Positions 1-4,827 of a stretch of DNA of 5,457 bases are shown piece by piece. This DNA comes from Bacteroidales bacterium (GTDB taxonomy: Bacteria > Bacteroidota > Bacteroidia > Bacteroidales > UBA12077): the NCBI GenBank assembly GCA_030600625.1, contig JAUVLS010000121.1, positions 1 through 5,457 on the forward strand. The letters are read 5' to 3'. The notes below the pieces were generated by a model. That model was not told the DNA's origin and made no database searches. It saw only the letters and a program-made list of their open reading frames with translations. Position numbers and translations under genes: made by a program. Numbering within the stretch: the first letter of the stretch is position 1; the number at the start of each line of letters is the position of its first letter.

Positions 1-564
1 AAAATCAAAAGACTTGTTGTTTCTACCTACCAGTCGGTTACAGGATCGGGAATAAAAGCTGTTGAACAATTAAAAAACGAAAGAAACGGAATTGAAGGCG
101 AAATGGCTTATCCTCATCCTATTGACTTGAATTGTATTCCACATGGAGGAACTTTCGAAGATACCGGATATACAACCGAAGAAACGAAACTTGTTAACGA
201 AACAAGAAAAATTTTAGACGACCAAAATATAAATATTACTGCAACTGTTGTTCGTGTTCCTGTTTATGGAGGACATTCAGAAGCAATAAATGTTGAGTTT
301 GAAAACGATTTTGATTTAACAGAAGTAAAAAAAATACTTTCTGATTCTGCTGGTATTATTGTTCAGGATGATCCTGAAAATAATATTTACCCAATGCCAA
401 AAAACTCTGAAGGGAAAGATGATGTTTTTTTGGGTAGAATTCGCCGAGATTTTTCACAAGCAAAAAGCCTGAATTTCTGGGTGGTTTCCGATAACCTTAG
501 AAAAGGCGCTGCAACAAATGCTATTCAGATTGCTGAATATTTGGTAAAGAATACATTAGTTTAA
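1..564 (+). CDS. asd: Aspartate-semialdehyde dehydrogenase, C-terminal part (5' end outside window)
   Basis: The frame is open from base 1 with no start of its own, so this is the last 187 codons of a protein that is usually about 330 residues. The enzyme reduces aspartyl-4-phosphate to aspartate 4-semialdehyde with NADPH in the cytoplasm, at the branch to lysine/diaminopimelate, threonine and methionine. Visible family signatures are VVSTYQSVTGSG near the left edge (the Gln codon at 31-33 belongs to the active-site region), RVPVYGGHSEAINVEF with the acid/base His at codon 274-276, and the C-terminal stretch RIRRDFS ... VVSDNLRKGAATNAIQIAEYL, which forms the NADP-side end of the fold. The catalytic Cys motif would lie upstream of the window. 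The internal ATG at 103 falls inside the conserved domain and is not the start. No clear intrinsic terminator follows the TAA at 562-564. Family assignment is secure. Confidence 0.96.
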   Translation, partial: KIKRLVVSTYQSVTGSGIKAVEQLKNERNGIEGEMAYPHPIDLNCIPHGGTFEDTGYTTEETKLVNETRKILDDQNINITATVVRVPVYGGHSEAINVEFENDFDLTEVKKILSDSAGIIVQDDPENNIYPMPKNSEGKDDVFLGRIRRDFSQAKSLNFWVVSDNLRKGAATNAIQIAEYLVKNTLV

Positions 565-653
565 TGTAGTATCAGGTAATTAGTGTCGGGTATCAAGATT
601 AATGTTTTATTTAAATAGTTTAAAGTTGTAAAGCATTGTTTGTTTGGCACGTG

Positions 654-685
654 ATTGACAAGGTTCAAATAAAATTGTATTTTTG
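654..685 (+). promoter_or_regulatory. Bacteroidota-type promoter of the first TA module
   Basis: ATTG at 654-657 (reading on as TTGACA) is followed after 20 nt by TATTTTTG at 678-685, an exact fit to the phylum's -7 element TAnnTTTG with a normal -33/-7 spacing. Transcription would begin about 5-8 nt further on, leaving a leader of only about 10 nt before the ATG at 701. This supports that start and places the promoter in the gap after asd, so the TA module is a separate transcription unit. A CACGTG palindrome sits just upstream at 648-653; I assign it no role. Confidence 0.72.
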
Positions 686-700
686 TAGAAAAAGTAAGAA

Positions 701-922
701 ATGAATATTCAAGCAGAAAAACTGGAATTAATGAAAATGATACTGGAAACTGATAATCCCGGTATTCTTAATTCTATAAAGAAAATTCTAAGAAGAGAAT
801 CAAAAAAGGACTTTTGGGATACATTACCGCAATCTCAAAAAGAAGAAATTTTAAAAGGAATTGAAGAAATAGAGAATGGAGAGATAGTAGATTACGAAGA
901 TTTTATCAAGAAGCATAAATAA
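701..922 (+). CDS. Antitoxin of a type II toxin-antitoxin module (73 aa)
   Basis: This is a small, highly charged, probably helical protein. It starts with a leucine/methionine-rich helix (about residues 3-30), continues through a basic patch (KKILRRESKKD), and ends in an acidic tail with the motif NGEIVDYEDFIKKH. That layout, and the position directly before a ParE/RelE-like toxin, fit small antitoxins common in Bacteroidota: one end binds operator DNA or dimerises, and the C-terminal tail wraps and neutralises the toxin. I do not recognise a named DNA-binding fold (no clear RHH, HTH or AbrB signature), so the antitoxin class is open. The start is set by the promoter at 654-685, whose predicted transcription start lies about 10 nt before this ATG. 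Its TAA stop at 920-922 shares one base with the toxin ATG, which suggests translational coupling and antitoxin-first synthesis. The role is inferred from context. Confidence 0.8.
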   Translation: MNIQAEKLELMKMILETDNPGILNSIKKILRRESKKDFWDTLPQSQKEEILKGIEEIENGEIVDYEDFIKKHK

Positions 923-1230
923 TGAGTCGTAAGATTGTCCTTTCAAAAAGAGCATCTGGAAATCTGGAAAAACTGCTTGAATATCTGGAAACAAAATGGT
1001 CTAAAAAAGTAAAAGACAATTTCATTAAGAAACTCGATAAATCTTTACTGATACTTAAAGAAAAGCCTGAAAGTTCACCAAAATCAGAAGTTATAAAAGG
1101 GCTGCACAGGTGTGTGATAACAAAACAAACGACAGCTTTTTACAAATTTGATTATAAAAATATTTACATTGTTACGATTTTTGATACTCGACAAGACCCA
1201 AATAAGTTAAATAAAGAAGTTCAAGAATAA
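922..1230 (+). CDS. ParE/RelE-family toxin (102 aa)
   Basis: The protein has the size and pattern of the RelE/ParE toxin superfamily. It has a first beta strand (KIVLSKRA), a helical hairpin with YLETKWSKKVKDNFIKKL (about residues 21-38), a helix ending at KEKPESSP, and a C-terminal sheet with GLHRCVITKQTTAFYKF and IYIVTIFDTRQDPNKL (about residues 60-96). The closing FDTRQDP is typical of a ParE-like subgroup widespread in Bacteroidota. Family members either poison DNA gyrase (ParE) or cleave mRNA at the ribosome (RelE). The RelE catalytic C-terminal Tyr/Arg set is not evident, so the ParE-like branch is more likely, but the target cannot be decided from sequence. It overlaps the antitoxin stop by one base (TAATG), which marks a two-gene operon. 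A terminator-like palindrome lies about 110 nt downstream. Confidence 0.87.
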   Translation: MSRKIVLSKRASGNLEKLLEYLETKWSKKVKDNFIKKLDKSLLILKEKPESSPKSEVIKGLHRCVITKQTTAFYKFDYKNIYIVTIFDTRQDPNKLNKEVQE

Positions 1231-1337
1231 ACTACTCTTTACAATATGCCATCAGTAAAAATGCGTGGGTCGTTGCGAAATGAAACAAAACTAAACTTAT
1301 TAAAAAATCTTTCTTAACATAATCAATTATATACTAT

Positions 1338-1371
1338 ACCTCCAAGGTTTTAAAAACCTTGGAGGTGTTTT
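1338..1371 (+). terminator. Long palindrome with T-run, likely terminator after the first TA module
   Basis: Bases 1338-1366 are a perfect palindrome of 14-bp arms around A1352 (ACCTCCAAGG... / ...CCTTGGAGGT), followed by GTTTTATT. The + orientation fits an intrinsic terminator for the TA operon that ends at 1230. Read on the minus strand, the run after the hairpin is mixed A/T, so termination of hflX transcription is less well supported. It shares its core and layout with the palindrome at 4361-4395 and may belong to the same repeat family. Confidence 0.6.
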
Positions 1372-1381
1372 ATTCTATCCA

Positions 1382-1440
1382 GTACAACAGGCATTCCTGC
1401 CTGTTGATAACATTTCATCAGACAGGAATGTCTGATGTAC
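1382..1440. repeat. REPIN-like doublet of two inverted hairpin units
   Basis: There are two 25-nt units in inverted orientation separated by 9 nt (1407-1415). The left unit, 1382-1406, begins GTAC and forms a perfect 9-bp hairpin, CAACAGGCA / TGCCTGTTG, with loop TTCC. The right unit, 1416-1440, is CATCAGACA / TGTCTGATG with loop GGAA and ends GTAC. Compared in the same orientation the units match at 21 of 25 positions. The four differences form two compensated base-pair swaps (A-T to T-A and G-C to A-T), so the stem pairing is kept. A short conserved tetranucleotide next to each hairpin, plus an inverted pair, is the architecture of REP doublets mobilised in trans by RAYT (REP-associated tyrosine) transposases. 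No transposase lies in the window. It sits between the TA module and the 3' end of hflX and may also influence mRNA ends. Confidence 0.72.
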
Positions 1441-1464
1441 TTAACTCAAATACATATCTAAAAT

Positions 1465-2658
1465 CTAATACAAGAAATCATTATACGGATACCGGATTGC
1501 ATGGATTTCTTTTACTTTATCGTATAACATTTGCTTAAAAATATTGACGTTTTCTTTTTGTTTTGCTGAAATAAATATGCAATGTTCATTGTTTTTTGCC
1601 ATCCATGTTTTTTTCAGTTCTTCGAGAGAATAATTGGCCTTAGTTTTAGGTGTTAAATCATCTTCATCCTTTTTATCATAAGTATATGCATCGATTTTGT
1701 TAAAAATAATATATGATTCTGTATCAACTGCACCTATCTCTTTTAAGGTTTCTTGTACAACATGAATTTGTTCTTCGAAATTAGGATGTGAAATATCAAC
1801 TATATGCAATAAGATATCTGATTCGCGAACTTCATCCAGAGTAGATTTAAAAGATTCGACTATACTATGTGGAAGTTTTCGAATAAACCCAACAGTATCG
1901 GATAACAAAAAAGGCAAATTGCCAATTACCACTTTTCTTACTGTTGTGTCCAGGGTAGCGAAAAGCTTATTTTCGGCAAAAATATCCGATTTACTCAACA
2001 TGTTCATTATGGTCGATTTACCAACATTGGTATATCCAACCAATGCAACCCGAATCATTTTACCCCTGTTTTTACGCTGAGTTGCTTTTTGCTTATCAAT
2101 TTTTTTAAGCTGCTCTTTTAACCGGGCTATTTTATCACGAACAATACGACGGTCGGTTTCAATTTCCGTTTCACCGGGTCCACGTAAACCAATACCTCCA
2201 CGTTGACGTTCAAGGTGAGTCCACATTCCGGCTAATCGTGGTAAAAGATATTCATATTGTGCAAGTTCAACTTGTGTTTTTGCATGTGCTGTTTGTGCTC
2301 TTTTTGCAAATATATCCAGTATTAAATTTGTACGATCTAACAGTTTACATTGAAGAACCTTCTCAATATTTCGAAGCTGAGTTGGTGAAAGATCATCATC
2401 GAAAATAACCATATCAATATCATTATCCTTAACGTAATACTCTATTTCAGCTAGTTTCCCTTCCCCTATAAATGTTCGTGTATTTGGAATATTTACCTTC
2501 TGAGTAAATTGTTTTACAGGAATAGCTCCGGCTGTTTCAGTAAGAAAAGCCAATTCCTCAAGATATTCTTGTACTTGTTTTGAATCTTGTTCTTGATTTA
2601 TTACTCCAACCAACACCGCATTCTCAGGCTTTGGAGCTGTATCAATATGTTTGGGCAT
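1465..2658 (-). CDS. hflX: GTPase HflX, ribosome-splitting factor (397 aa)
   Basis: HflX is a cytoplasmic GTPase that binds the 50S subunit and splits stalled or hibernating 70S ribosomes. The N-terminal HflX domain (about residues 15-110) carries DDDLSPTQLRNIE. The middle helical linker has LDRTNLILDIFAKRA ... VELAQYEYLLPRLAG and the Gly-rich signature RQRGGIGLRGPGETEIETDR. The G domain has a P-loop GYTNVGKST (about 208-216), switch I TTVRK, the DTVGF motif, NKID and ISAK. A short C-terminal tail ends PYNDFLY. All key GTPase residues are present and the length is normal for the family. Two starts are possible: TTG at 2673 (402 aa) or ATG at 2658. I chose the ATG because it is the standard codon, starts just before the conserved part, and lies about 30 nt after the predicted transcription start. 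The gene is alone, divergent from the second TA module; its stop is TAG, 24 nt before the REPIN-like doublet. Confidence 0.96.
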   Translation of the reverse strand: MPKHIDTAPKPENAVLVGVINQEQDSKQVQEYLEELAFLTETAGAIPVKQFTQKVNIPNTRTFIGEGKLAEIEYYVKDNDIDMVIFDDDLSPTQLRNIEKVLQCKLLDRTNLILDIFAKRAQTAHAKTQVELAQYEYLLPRLAGMWTHLERQRGGIGLRGPGETEIETDRRIVRDKIARLKEQLKKIDKQKATQRKNRGKMIRVALVGYTNVGKSTIMNMLSKSDIFAENKLFATLDTTVRKVVIGNLPFLLSDTVGFIRKLPHSIVESFKSTLDEVRESDILLHIVDISHPNFEEQIHVVQETLKEIGAVDTESYIIFNKIDAYTYDKKDEDDLTPKTKANYSLEELKKTWMAKNNEHCIFISAKQKENVNIFKQMLYDKVKEIHAIRYPYNDFLY

Positions 2659-2695
2659 CCTTTTTATTTTCAATTGATGATTTAAATTGTAGATG

Positions 2696-2703
2696 CAAAG
2701 GTA
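2696..2703 (-). promoter_or_regulatory. Predicted -7 element of the hflX promoter
   Basis: The minus strand reads TACCTTTG here, an exact match to the Bacteroidota -7 consensus TAnnTTTG. It lies 38 nt upstream of the hflX ATG (2658), so the leader would be about 30 nt. No good TTG/TTTG -33 element is seen at 19-22 nt; the region upstream is only TTA-rich. This is therefore a single-element match, though well placed. Confidence 0.55.
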
Positions 2704-2774
2704 ATAAATTTGTAATTAGCTAATAATGGATTTTATAAAAACAAAAAAAACTGGCATCCCCCTAATAAGCTAAT

Positions 2775-2789
2775 AGTCATGAGGTGACT
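2775..2789. repeat. Dyad AGTCA-N5-TGACT, copy 1
   Basis: The dyad AGTCA TGAGG TGACT has perfect 5-bp half-sites and a 5-bp spacer, in the gap between divergent hflX and the second TA module. A second copy with the same half-sites and a different spacer lies 44 bp downstream (centre to centre). It could be an operator for a dimeric regulator, such as the TA complex, or one unit of a small REP-like pair. The sequence alone does not decide. Confidence 0.45.
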
Positions 2790-2818
2790 TAACAAAAAAA
2801 GATATGCATATATTATTT

Positions 2819-2833
2819 AGTCATCCTGTGACT
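2819..2833. repeat. Dyad AGTCA-N5-TGACT, copy 2
   Basis: The dyad AGTCA TCCTG TGACT is the second copy of the half-site pair at 2775-2789. The shared block is TAGTCAT-N3-GTGACTT in direct alignment, 14 of 17 positions fixed. It ends 27 bp before the -33 element of the TA promoter (2861), so a bound protein would sit just upstream of RNA polymerase. A 10-bp palindrome, ATATGCATAT (2802-2811), lies between the two copies. Confidence 0.45.
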
Positions 2834-2860
2834 TGTGGATTTAAGGAAACAATCTTTTAT

Positions 2861-2891
2861 TTTGAAATAATTTTATTAATCAATAACTTTG
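2861..2891 (+). promoter_or_regulatory. Near-consensus promoter of the second TA module
   Basis: TTTG at 2861-2864, exactly 19 nt of spacer, then TAACTTTG at 2884-2891: both elements and the spacing match the Bacteroides consensus TTTG-N19-TAnnTTTG. Transcription should start near 2897, about 20 nt before the ATG at 2918. This rules out the in-frame ATG at 2804, which lies upstream of the promoter. Confidence 0.82.
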
Positions 2892-2917
2892 TAATAATTC
2901 AAAATAACAAAAACACT

Positions 2918-3124
2918 ATGCAACTACAACCAAATTATATTATTGATAATAAAAATAACAAAATAGCTGTTCAAATTGATATTGAAACTTACGAAAAAAT
3001 AACTGAAGCTCTTGAGAACTTCGCTCTTTATAAACTTATTGAGGAAAATAAAGATGAAGAAAAATTATCATTAAATGAAGCTCAAGAATATTACCAAAAT
3101 CTTAAAAAAAGTAATGGTAATTAA
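2918..3124 (+). CDS. Antitoxin of the second type II TA module (68 aa)
   Basis: A short protein beginning MQLQPNYIIDNKNNKIAVQI, followed by a helical region (YEKITEALENFALYKLIEEN) and an acidic to basic tail (LSLNEAQEYYQNLKK). The opening strand pattern with IIDNKNNKIAVQI, then a helix starting ETYEKI, resembles the N-terminal half of Phd/YefM-type antitoxins or RelB-like partners of RelE toxins in Bacteroidota. The exact class is uncertain. By analogy the N-terminal part dimerises and binds the operator, and the C-terminal helix covers the toxin. An ATG at 2804 is in frame and would add 38 residues, but that stretch includes the whole promoter (2861-2891) and a hydrophobic, low-complexity translation unlike an antitoxin, so 2918 is taken as the start. 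It overlaps the toxin gene by 11 nt. The role rests on context plus weak sequence resemblance. Confidence 0.82.
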   Translation: MQLQPNYIIDNKNNKIAVQIDIETYEKITEALENFALYKLIEENKDEEKLSLNEAQEYYQNLKKSNGN

Positions 3125-3380
3125 ATTCAGAAAAAAGTTTCTTAAAGAATTAGTTAAAATTCCTGCAAATTACAGAAATAATATTGAGCAATTTGTTTTT
3201 AATCAGTTATCTAACTTTAATTCTATTGAGGAAATCGGTAAAATTGAGAAAATGAAAGGCTATAATAATTACTTCAAAATAAGATTTGGTCAATATAGAG
3301 TTGGGTTAAAAAAAGAAAATGATATTTTAATAATTGAAACAGTAAAACACAGGAAAGAAATTTATAAATATTTTCCATAA
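3114..3380 (+). CDS. RelE-family toxin, likely ribosome-dependent mRNA interferase (88 aa)
   Basis: The protein begins MVIKFRKKFLKELVKIP and follows the RelE fold: a short first strand, two helices (FLKELVKIPANYRNNIEQFVFNQL is the helical hairpin), then the sheet with IEKMKGYNNYFKIRFGQYRVG, ILIIETVKHR and EIYKYFP. Arg57 and Arg62 in the sheet, and the closing HRKEIYKYF (His79, Arg80, Tyr84), correspond well to the catalytic Arg/Arg/Tyr layout of E. coli RelE, supporting cleavage of mRNA in the ribosomal A site rather than gyrase poisoning. The correspondence is by eye, not by alignment. Start: the ATG at 3114 gives a normal RelE N-terminus. An in-frame ATG at 3075 would add 13 lysine-rich residues inside the antitoxin gene and looks spurious. 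The 11-nt overlap with the antitoxin implies coupled translation. The gene ends 4 nt before a terminator hairpin. It is clearly different in sequence from the toxin at 922-1230. Confidence 0.88.
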   Translation: MVIKFRKKFLKELVKIPANYRNNIEQFVFNQLSNFNSIEEIGKIEKMKGYNNYFKIRFGQYRVGLKKENDILIIETVKHRKEIYKYFP

Positions 3381-3384
3381 AAAT

Positions 3385-3409
3385 AAAAGCCGGAATATTT
3401 CCAGCTTTT
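3385..3409. terminator. Bidirectional terminator between TA module and tonB-like gene
   Basis: The hairpin has outer stem AAAAGC (3385-3390) with GCTTTT (3404-3409), one C/A mismatch, and inner stem GGAA/TTCC around loop TAT. The A-run on one side and the T-run on the other give a U-tract in both directions. It starts 4 nt after the toxin stop and lies 27 nt after the stop of the convergent tonB-like gene, so it probably ends both transcripts. Confidence 0.75.
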
Positions 3410-3436
3410 AATAACTTATACCAATTTTTAATTTAA

Positions 3437-4114
3437 TTAGTTTAATTCAAATGCGATAACAATTCCATACATTGCTCTAACATATCTTCCTGATTGTATT
3501 GCAGGATCCCATTTTGGTGAATTCTCGATTACTCTTAAAACTTCTTTATCGATAGAAGGATGTACGCCTCGCAAAATTTTAATTTGTGATAATGATCCAT
3601 CTAAATCAACAACAAACTGAACCTGAACTTTTCCTGACAATCCACTTTCTTGAGCTTGAACCGGAAATTTAATGTTTTCTATTATATATTTTCTAAATGC
3701 ATTATCATCTTTACCCATAAATTTGGGTTTTTCGTGATAATTATAATAAATAGGCTCCTCAACGACCTCTTCAGGTTCTTCATAAATGGAAATATCCACT
3801 TTATCATTCCAATCAATTTCTGTTTCTGCAAATATCGGTTCTTCCTCAATTATTACATCATCTTTTTCTATGATCAATTTTTCTATTGGAACCGGTGGCT
3901 TCACGACCTTTTTTTCAGGCTCTGGCCTTGTTACAGGAGGTAAATCTTCTATATCTATCCATGTTATTCCGTCATTTGATAATTTTTCAATCTTCACTCC
4001 TGATTTCCATTCAAAAGCTACCAAGATTGCTGAGAGGGCAAGGATCAATCCAATTTGAAAGAATATAGTTCTAAAATTCTCCAAATTTGCTTTTTTCGAT
4101 TTTTTTGTTTTCAT
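3437..4114 (-). CDS. TonB-family energy transducer (225 aa)
   Basis: TonB proteins are anchored in the inner membrane, span the periplasm and pass proton-motive energy from ExbB/ExbD to outer-membrane TonB-dependent transporters. The features follow in the expected order: a basic cytoplasmic start (MKTKKSKKAN), one membrane segment at about 16-34 (TIFFQIGLILALSAILVAF), a proline-rich segment with PPVTRPEPEKKVVKPPVP (59-76), a strongly acidic linker (about 80-121), and the TonB C-terminal domain (about 128-225). That domain carries YIIENIKFPVQAQESGLSGK, the VVDLDGSLS turn, and SPKWDPAIQSG before the last strand, GIVIAFEL. The region HEKPKFMGKDDNAF sits where Bacteroidota TonBs usually read like MPEFPGG, and departs from that pattern. 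The gene stands alone: no exbB, exbD or TonB-dependent receptor is in the window, so its partner is unknown. No good promoter match is seen upstream. Several paralogues per genome are normal, so I give no numbered symbol. Confidence 0.92.
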   Translation of the reverse strand: MKTKKSKKANLENFRTIFFQIGLILALSAILVAFEWKSGVKIEKLSNDGITWIDIEDLPPVTRPEPEKKVVKPPVPIEKLIIEKDDVIIEEEPIFAETEIDWNDKVDISIYEEPEEVVEEPIYYNYHEKPKFMGKDDNAFRKYIIENIKFPVQAQESGLSGKVQVQFVVDLDGSLSQIKILRGVHPSIDKEVLRVIENSPKWDPAIQSGRYVRAMYGIVIAFELN

Positions 4115-4209
4115 GGCATTGGGGTTTTAAGGTTAAACATTTTCTCCCCACAAATTCTCGCTAAAAGGCCGGCTTTTAATATAGTTTACGAAATCAAGAT
4201 TGAGTAGTT

Positions 4210-4226
4210 TCCCGATACTGTCGGGA
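4210..4226. repeat. Hairpin TCCCGA/TCGGGA upstream of tonB-like gene
   Basis: A perfect 6-bp stem with loop TACTG, followed on the + strand by ATTAACTTTTTTT. It is notable for its G+C content in AT-rich surroundings. No + strand gene precedes it, so a terminator role in that direction lacks a client; in the minus direction no T-run follows. It may be a dispersed intergenic palindrome. Confidence 0.45.
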
Positions 4227-4254
4227 TTAACTTTTTTTAACGAAAATTATCTTG

Positions 4255-4270
4255 CCTGTCGGCAGACAGG
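4255..4270. repeat. Hairpin CCTGTC-GGCA-GACAGG
   Basis: A perfect 6-bp stem with a 4-nt loop, followed on the + strand by TTTT. An alternative pairing, TGCC/GGCA (4253-4256 with 4261-4264), competes with it. Its right arm shares CAGACAGG with the right unit of the REPIN-like doublet (1419-1426). This could reflect a common repeat family or chance. Confidence 0.45.
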
Positions 4271-4360
4271 TTTTCATCTTTACAAATTACTAACGAGTAT
4301 ATTGTATTAATAATCTTTTAGAGTGATTTATTTAACAAATTTTAACTTTAGTCATAAACA

Positions 4361-4395
4361 AAAACATCCGAAGTTTTAAAAACTTCGGATGTTTT
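4361..4395 (-). terminator. Terminator palindrome of the greA-HIT operon
   Basis: A perfect palindrome of 17-bp arms around A4378 (AAAACATCCGAAG... / ...CTTCGGATGTTTT) begins 24 nt after the HIT stop codon. On the minus strand the 3' arm ends in TTTT and is followed by TTTTGTTTATG, giving a strong U-tract. The structure is symmetric, so it could also terminate + strand transcripts. Its centre GTTTTAAAAAC is shared with the palindrome at 1338-1366. Confidence 0.8.
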
Positions 4396-4419
4396 ATATT
4401 TTATCGTATAACTTTATTA

Positions 4420-4815
4420 CTATTTAAATGCCGATCTTATTTTTTCAGCAATTGTCTCAAATTCTTCTTGAGTTAATTTTAATTTTGGGTTAGAAAAACA
4501 AGCATCAGCTTCGCTATTTAATGGAATTAAATGAATGTGAGCATGTGGCACTTCCAGTCCCAAAACAACAACACCTACGCGTTTACATTCAATTGATTTA
4601 TCAATAGCTTTTGCCACTCGCTTAGAAAAAACTGTTAACCCTTTTAATGTTTCATCATCTAAATCGAACAAATAATCGACTTCTTTTTTTGGAATAACCA
4701 AGGTGTGTCCTTTTGCTAAAGGAAAAATATCTAAAAAAGCGTAATAGTTTTCGTCCTCAGCAATTTTATACGAAGGGATTTCTCCATTAACAATTTTTGT
4801 AAATATTGAAGCCAT
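4420..4815 (-). CDS. HIT-family nucleotide hydrolase, HINT-like (131 aa)
   Basis: HIT proteins hydrolyse nucleotide phosphoramidates and related AMP-linked compounds through a nucleotidylated histidine. The signature HAHIHLIP lies at residues 91-98, with the middle His93 as expected nucleophile. The start, SIFTKIVNGEIPSYKIAEDE, and YYAFLDIFPLAKGHTLVIPKKE are the usual HINT-branch strands and substrate-pocket motif. The common opening CIFC, whose cysteines help bind zinc in many HIT proteins, is SIFT here, so that zinc site is absent. The length is normal for short HIT proteins. The gene starts 12 nt after the greA stop, so both are almost certainly on one transcript, ending at the palindrome 4361-4395. 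The substrate in the cell is unknown. The domain call is secure. Confidence 0.94.
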   Translation of the reverse strand: MASIFTKIVNGEIPSYKIAEDENYYAFLDIFPLAKGHTLVIPKKEVDYLFDLDDETLKGLTVFSKRVAKAIDKSIECKRVGVVVLGLEVPHAHIHLIPLNSEADACFSNPKLKLTQEEFETIAEKIRSAFK

Positions 4816-4827
4816 AGTTTATGTAGT

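Larger units (their letters stand above)
4115..4419. other. Non-coding gap between the tonB-like gene and the HIT gene
   Basis: No open reading frame of note is found on either strand. The gap holds two GC-rich hairpins (4210-4226 and 4255-4270, listed separately), a small imperfect palindrome AAAAG-GCCGG-CTTTT at 4163-4177, and the terminator palindrome of the greA-HIT operon (4361-4395). The promoter of the tonB-like gene should lie here. The nearest -7-like match on the minus strand is AAAATTTG at 4336-4343, with one mismatch and too weak to call. Confidence 0.7.

Noticed and set aside
565..653. Terminator or repeat after asd (TATCAGGTAATTAG / GTCGGGTATCAAG)
   Set aside because: Only loose similarity between two short stretches, and no stable stem with a T-run was found.
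1338..1440. Short CRISPR-like array formed by the palindromes after the first TA module
   Set aside because: The units are inverted, not direct, the spacing is 9 nt, and there are no further repeats or cas genes.
1382..1440. The doublet as an intrinsic terminator of hflX
   Set aside because: It lies in the right place on the minus strand, but no T-run follows the hairpins in that direction. It may still protect mRNA ends.
2659..2673. TTG start for hflX giving five extra residues
   Set aside because: The standard ATG at 2658 lies 15 nt further on, is closer to the conserved domain and has a reasonable leader after the predicted transcription start. The TTG cannot be fully excluded.
2705..2712. 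TAAATTTG on the + strand as an extra promoter for the second TA module
   Set aside because: It matches TAnnTTTG but lacks a -33 element at acceptable spacing (nearest TTG sites give 15 or 28 nt). The promoter at 2861-2891 is far better.
3650..4068. Overlapping + strand reading frames opposite the tonB-like gene
   Set aside because: They are antisense to a well-supported TonB gene, have low-complexity Phe/Ile-rich or Ser-rich translations, and show no family resemblance.
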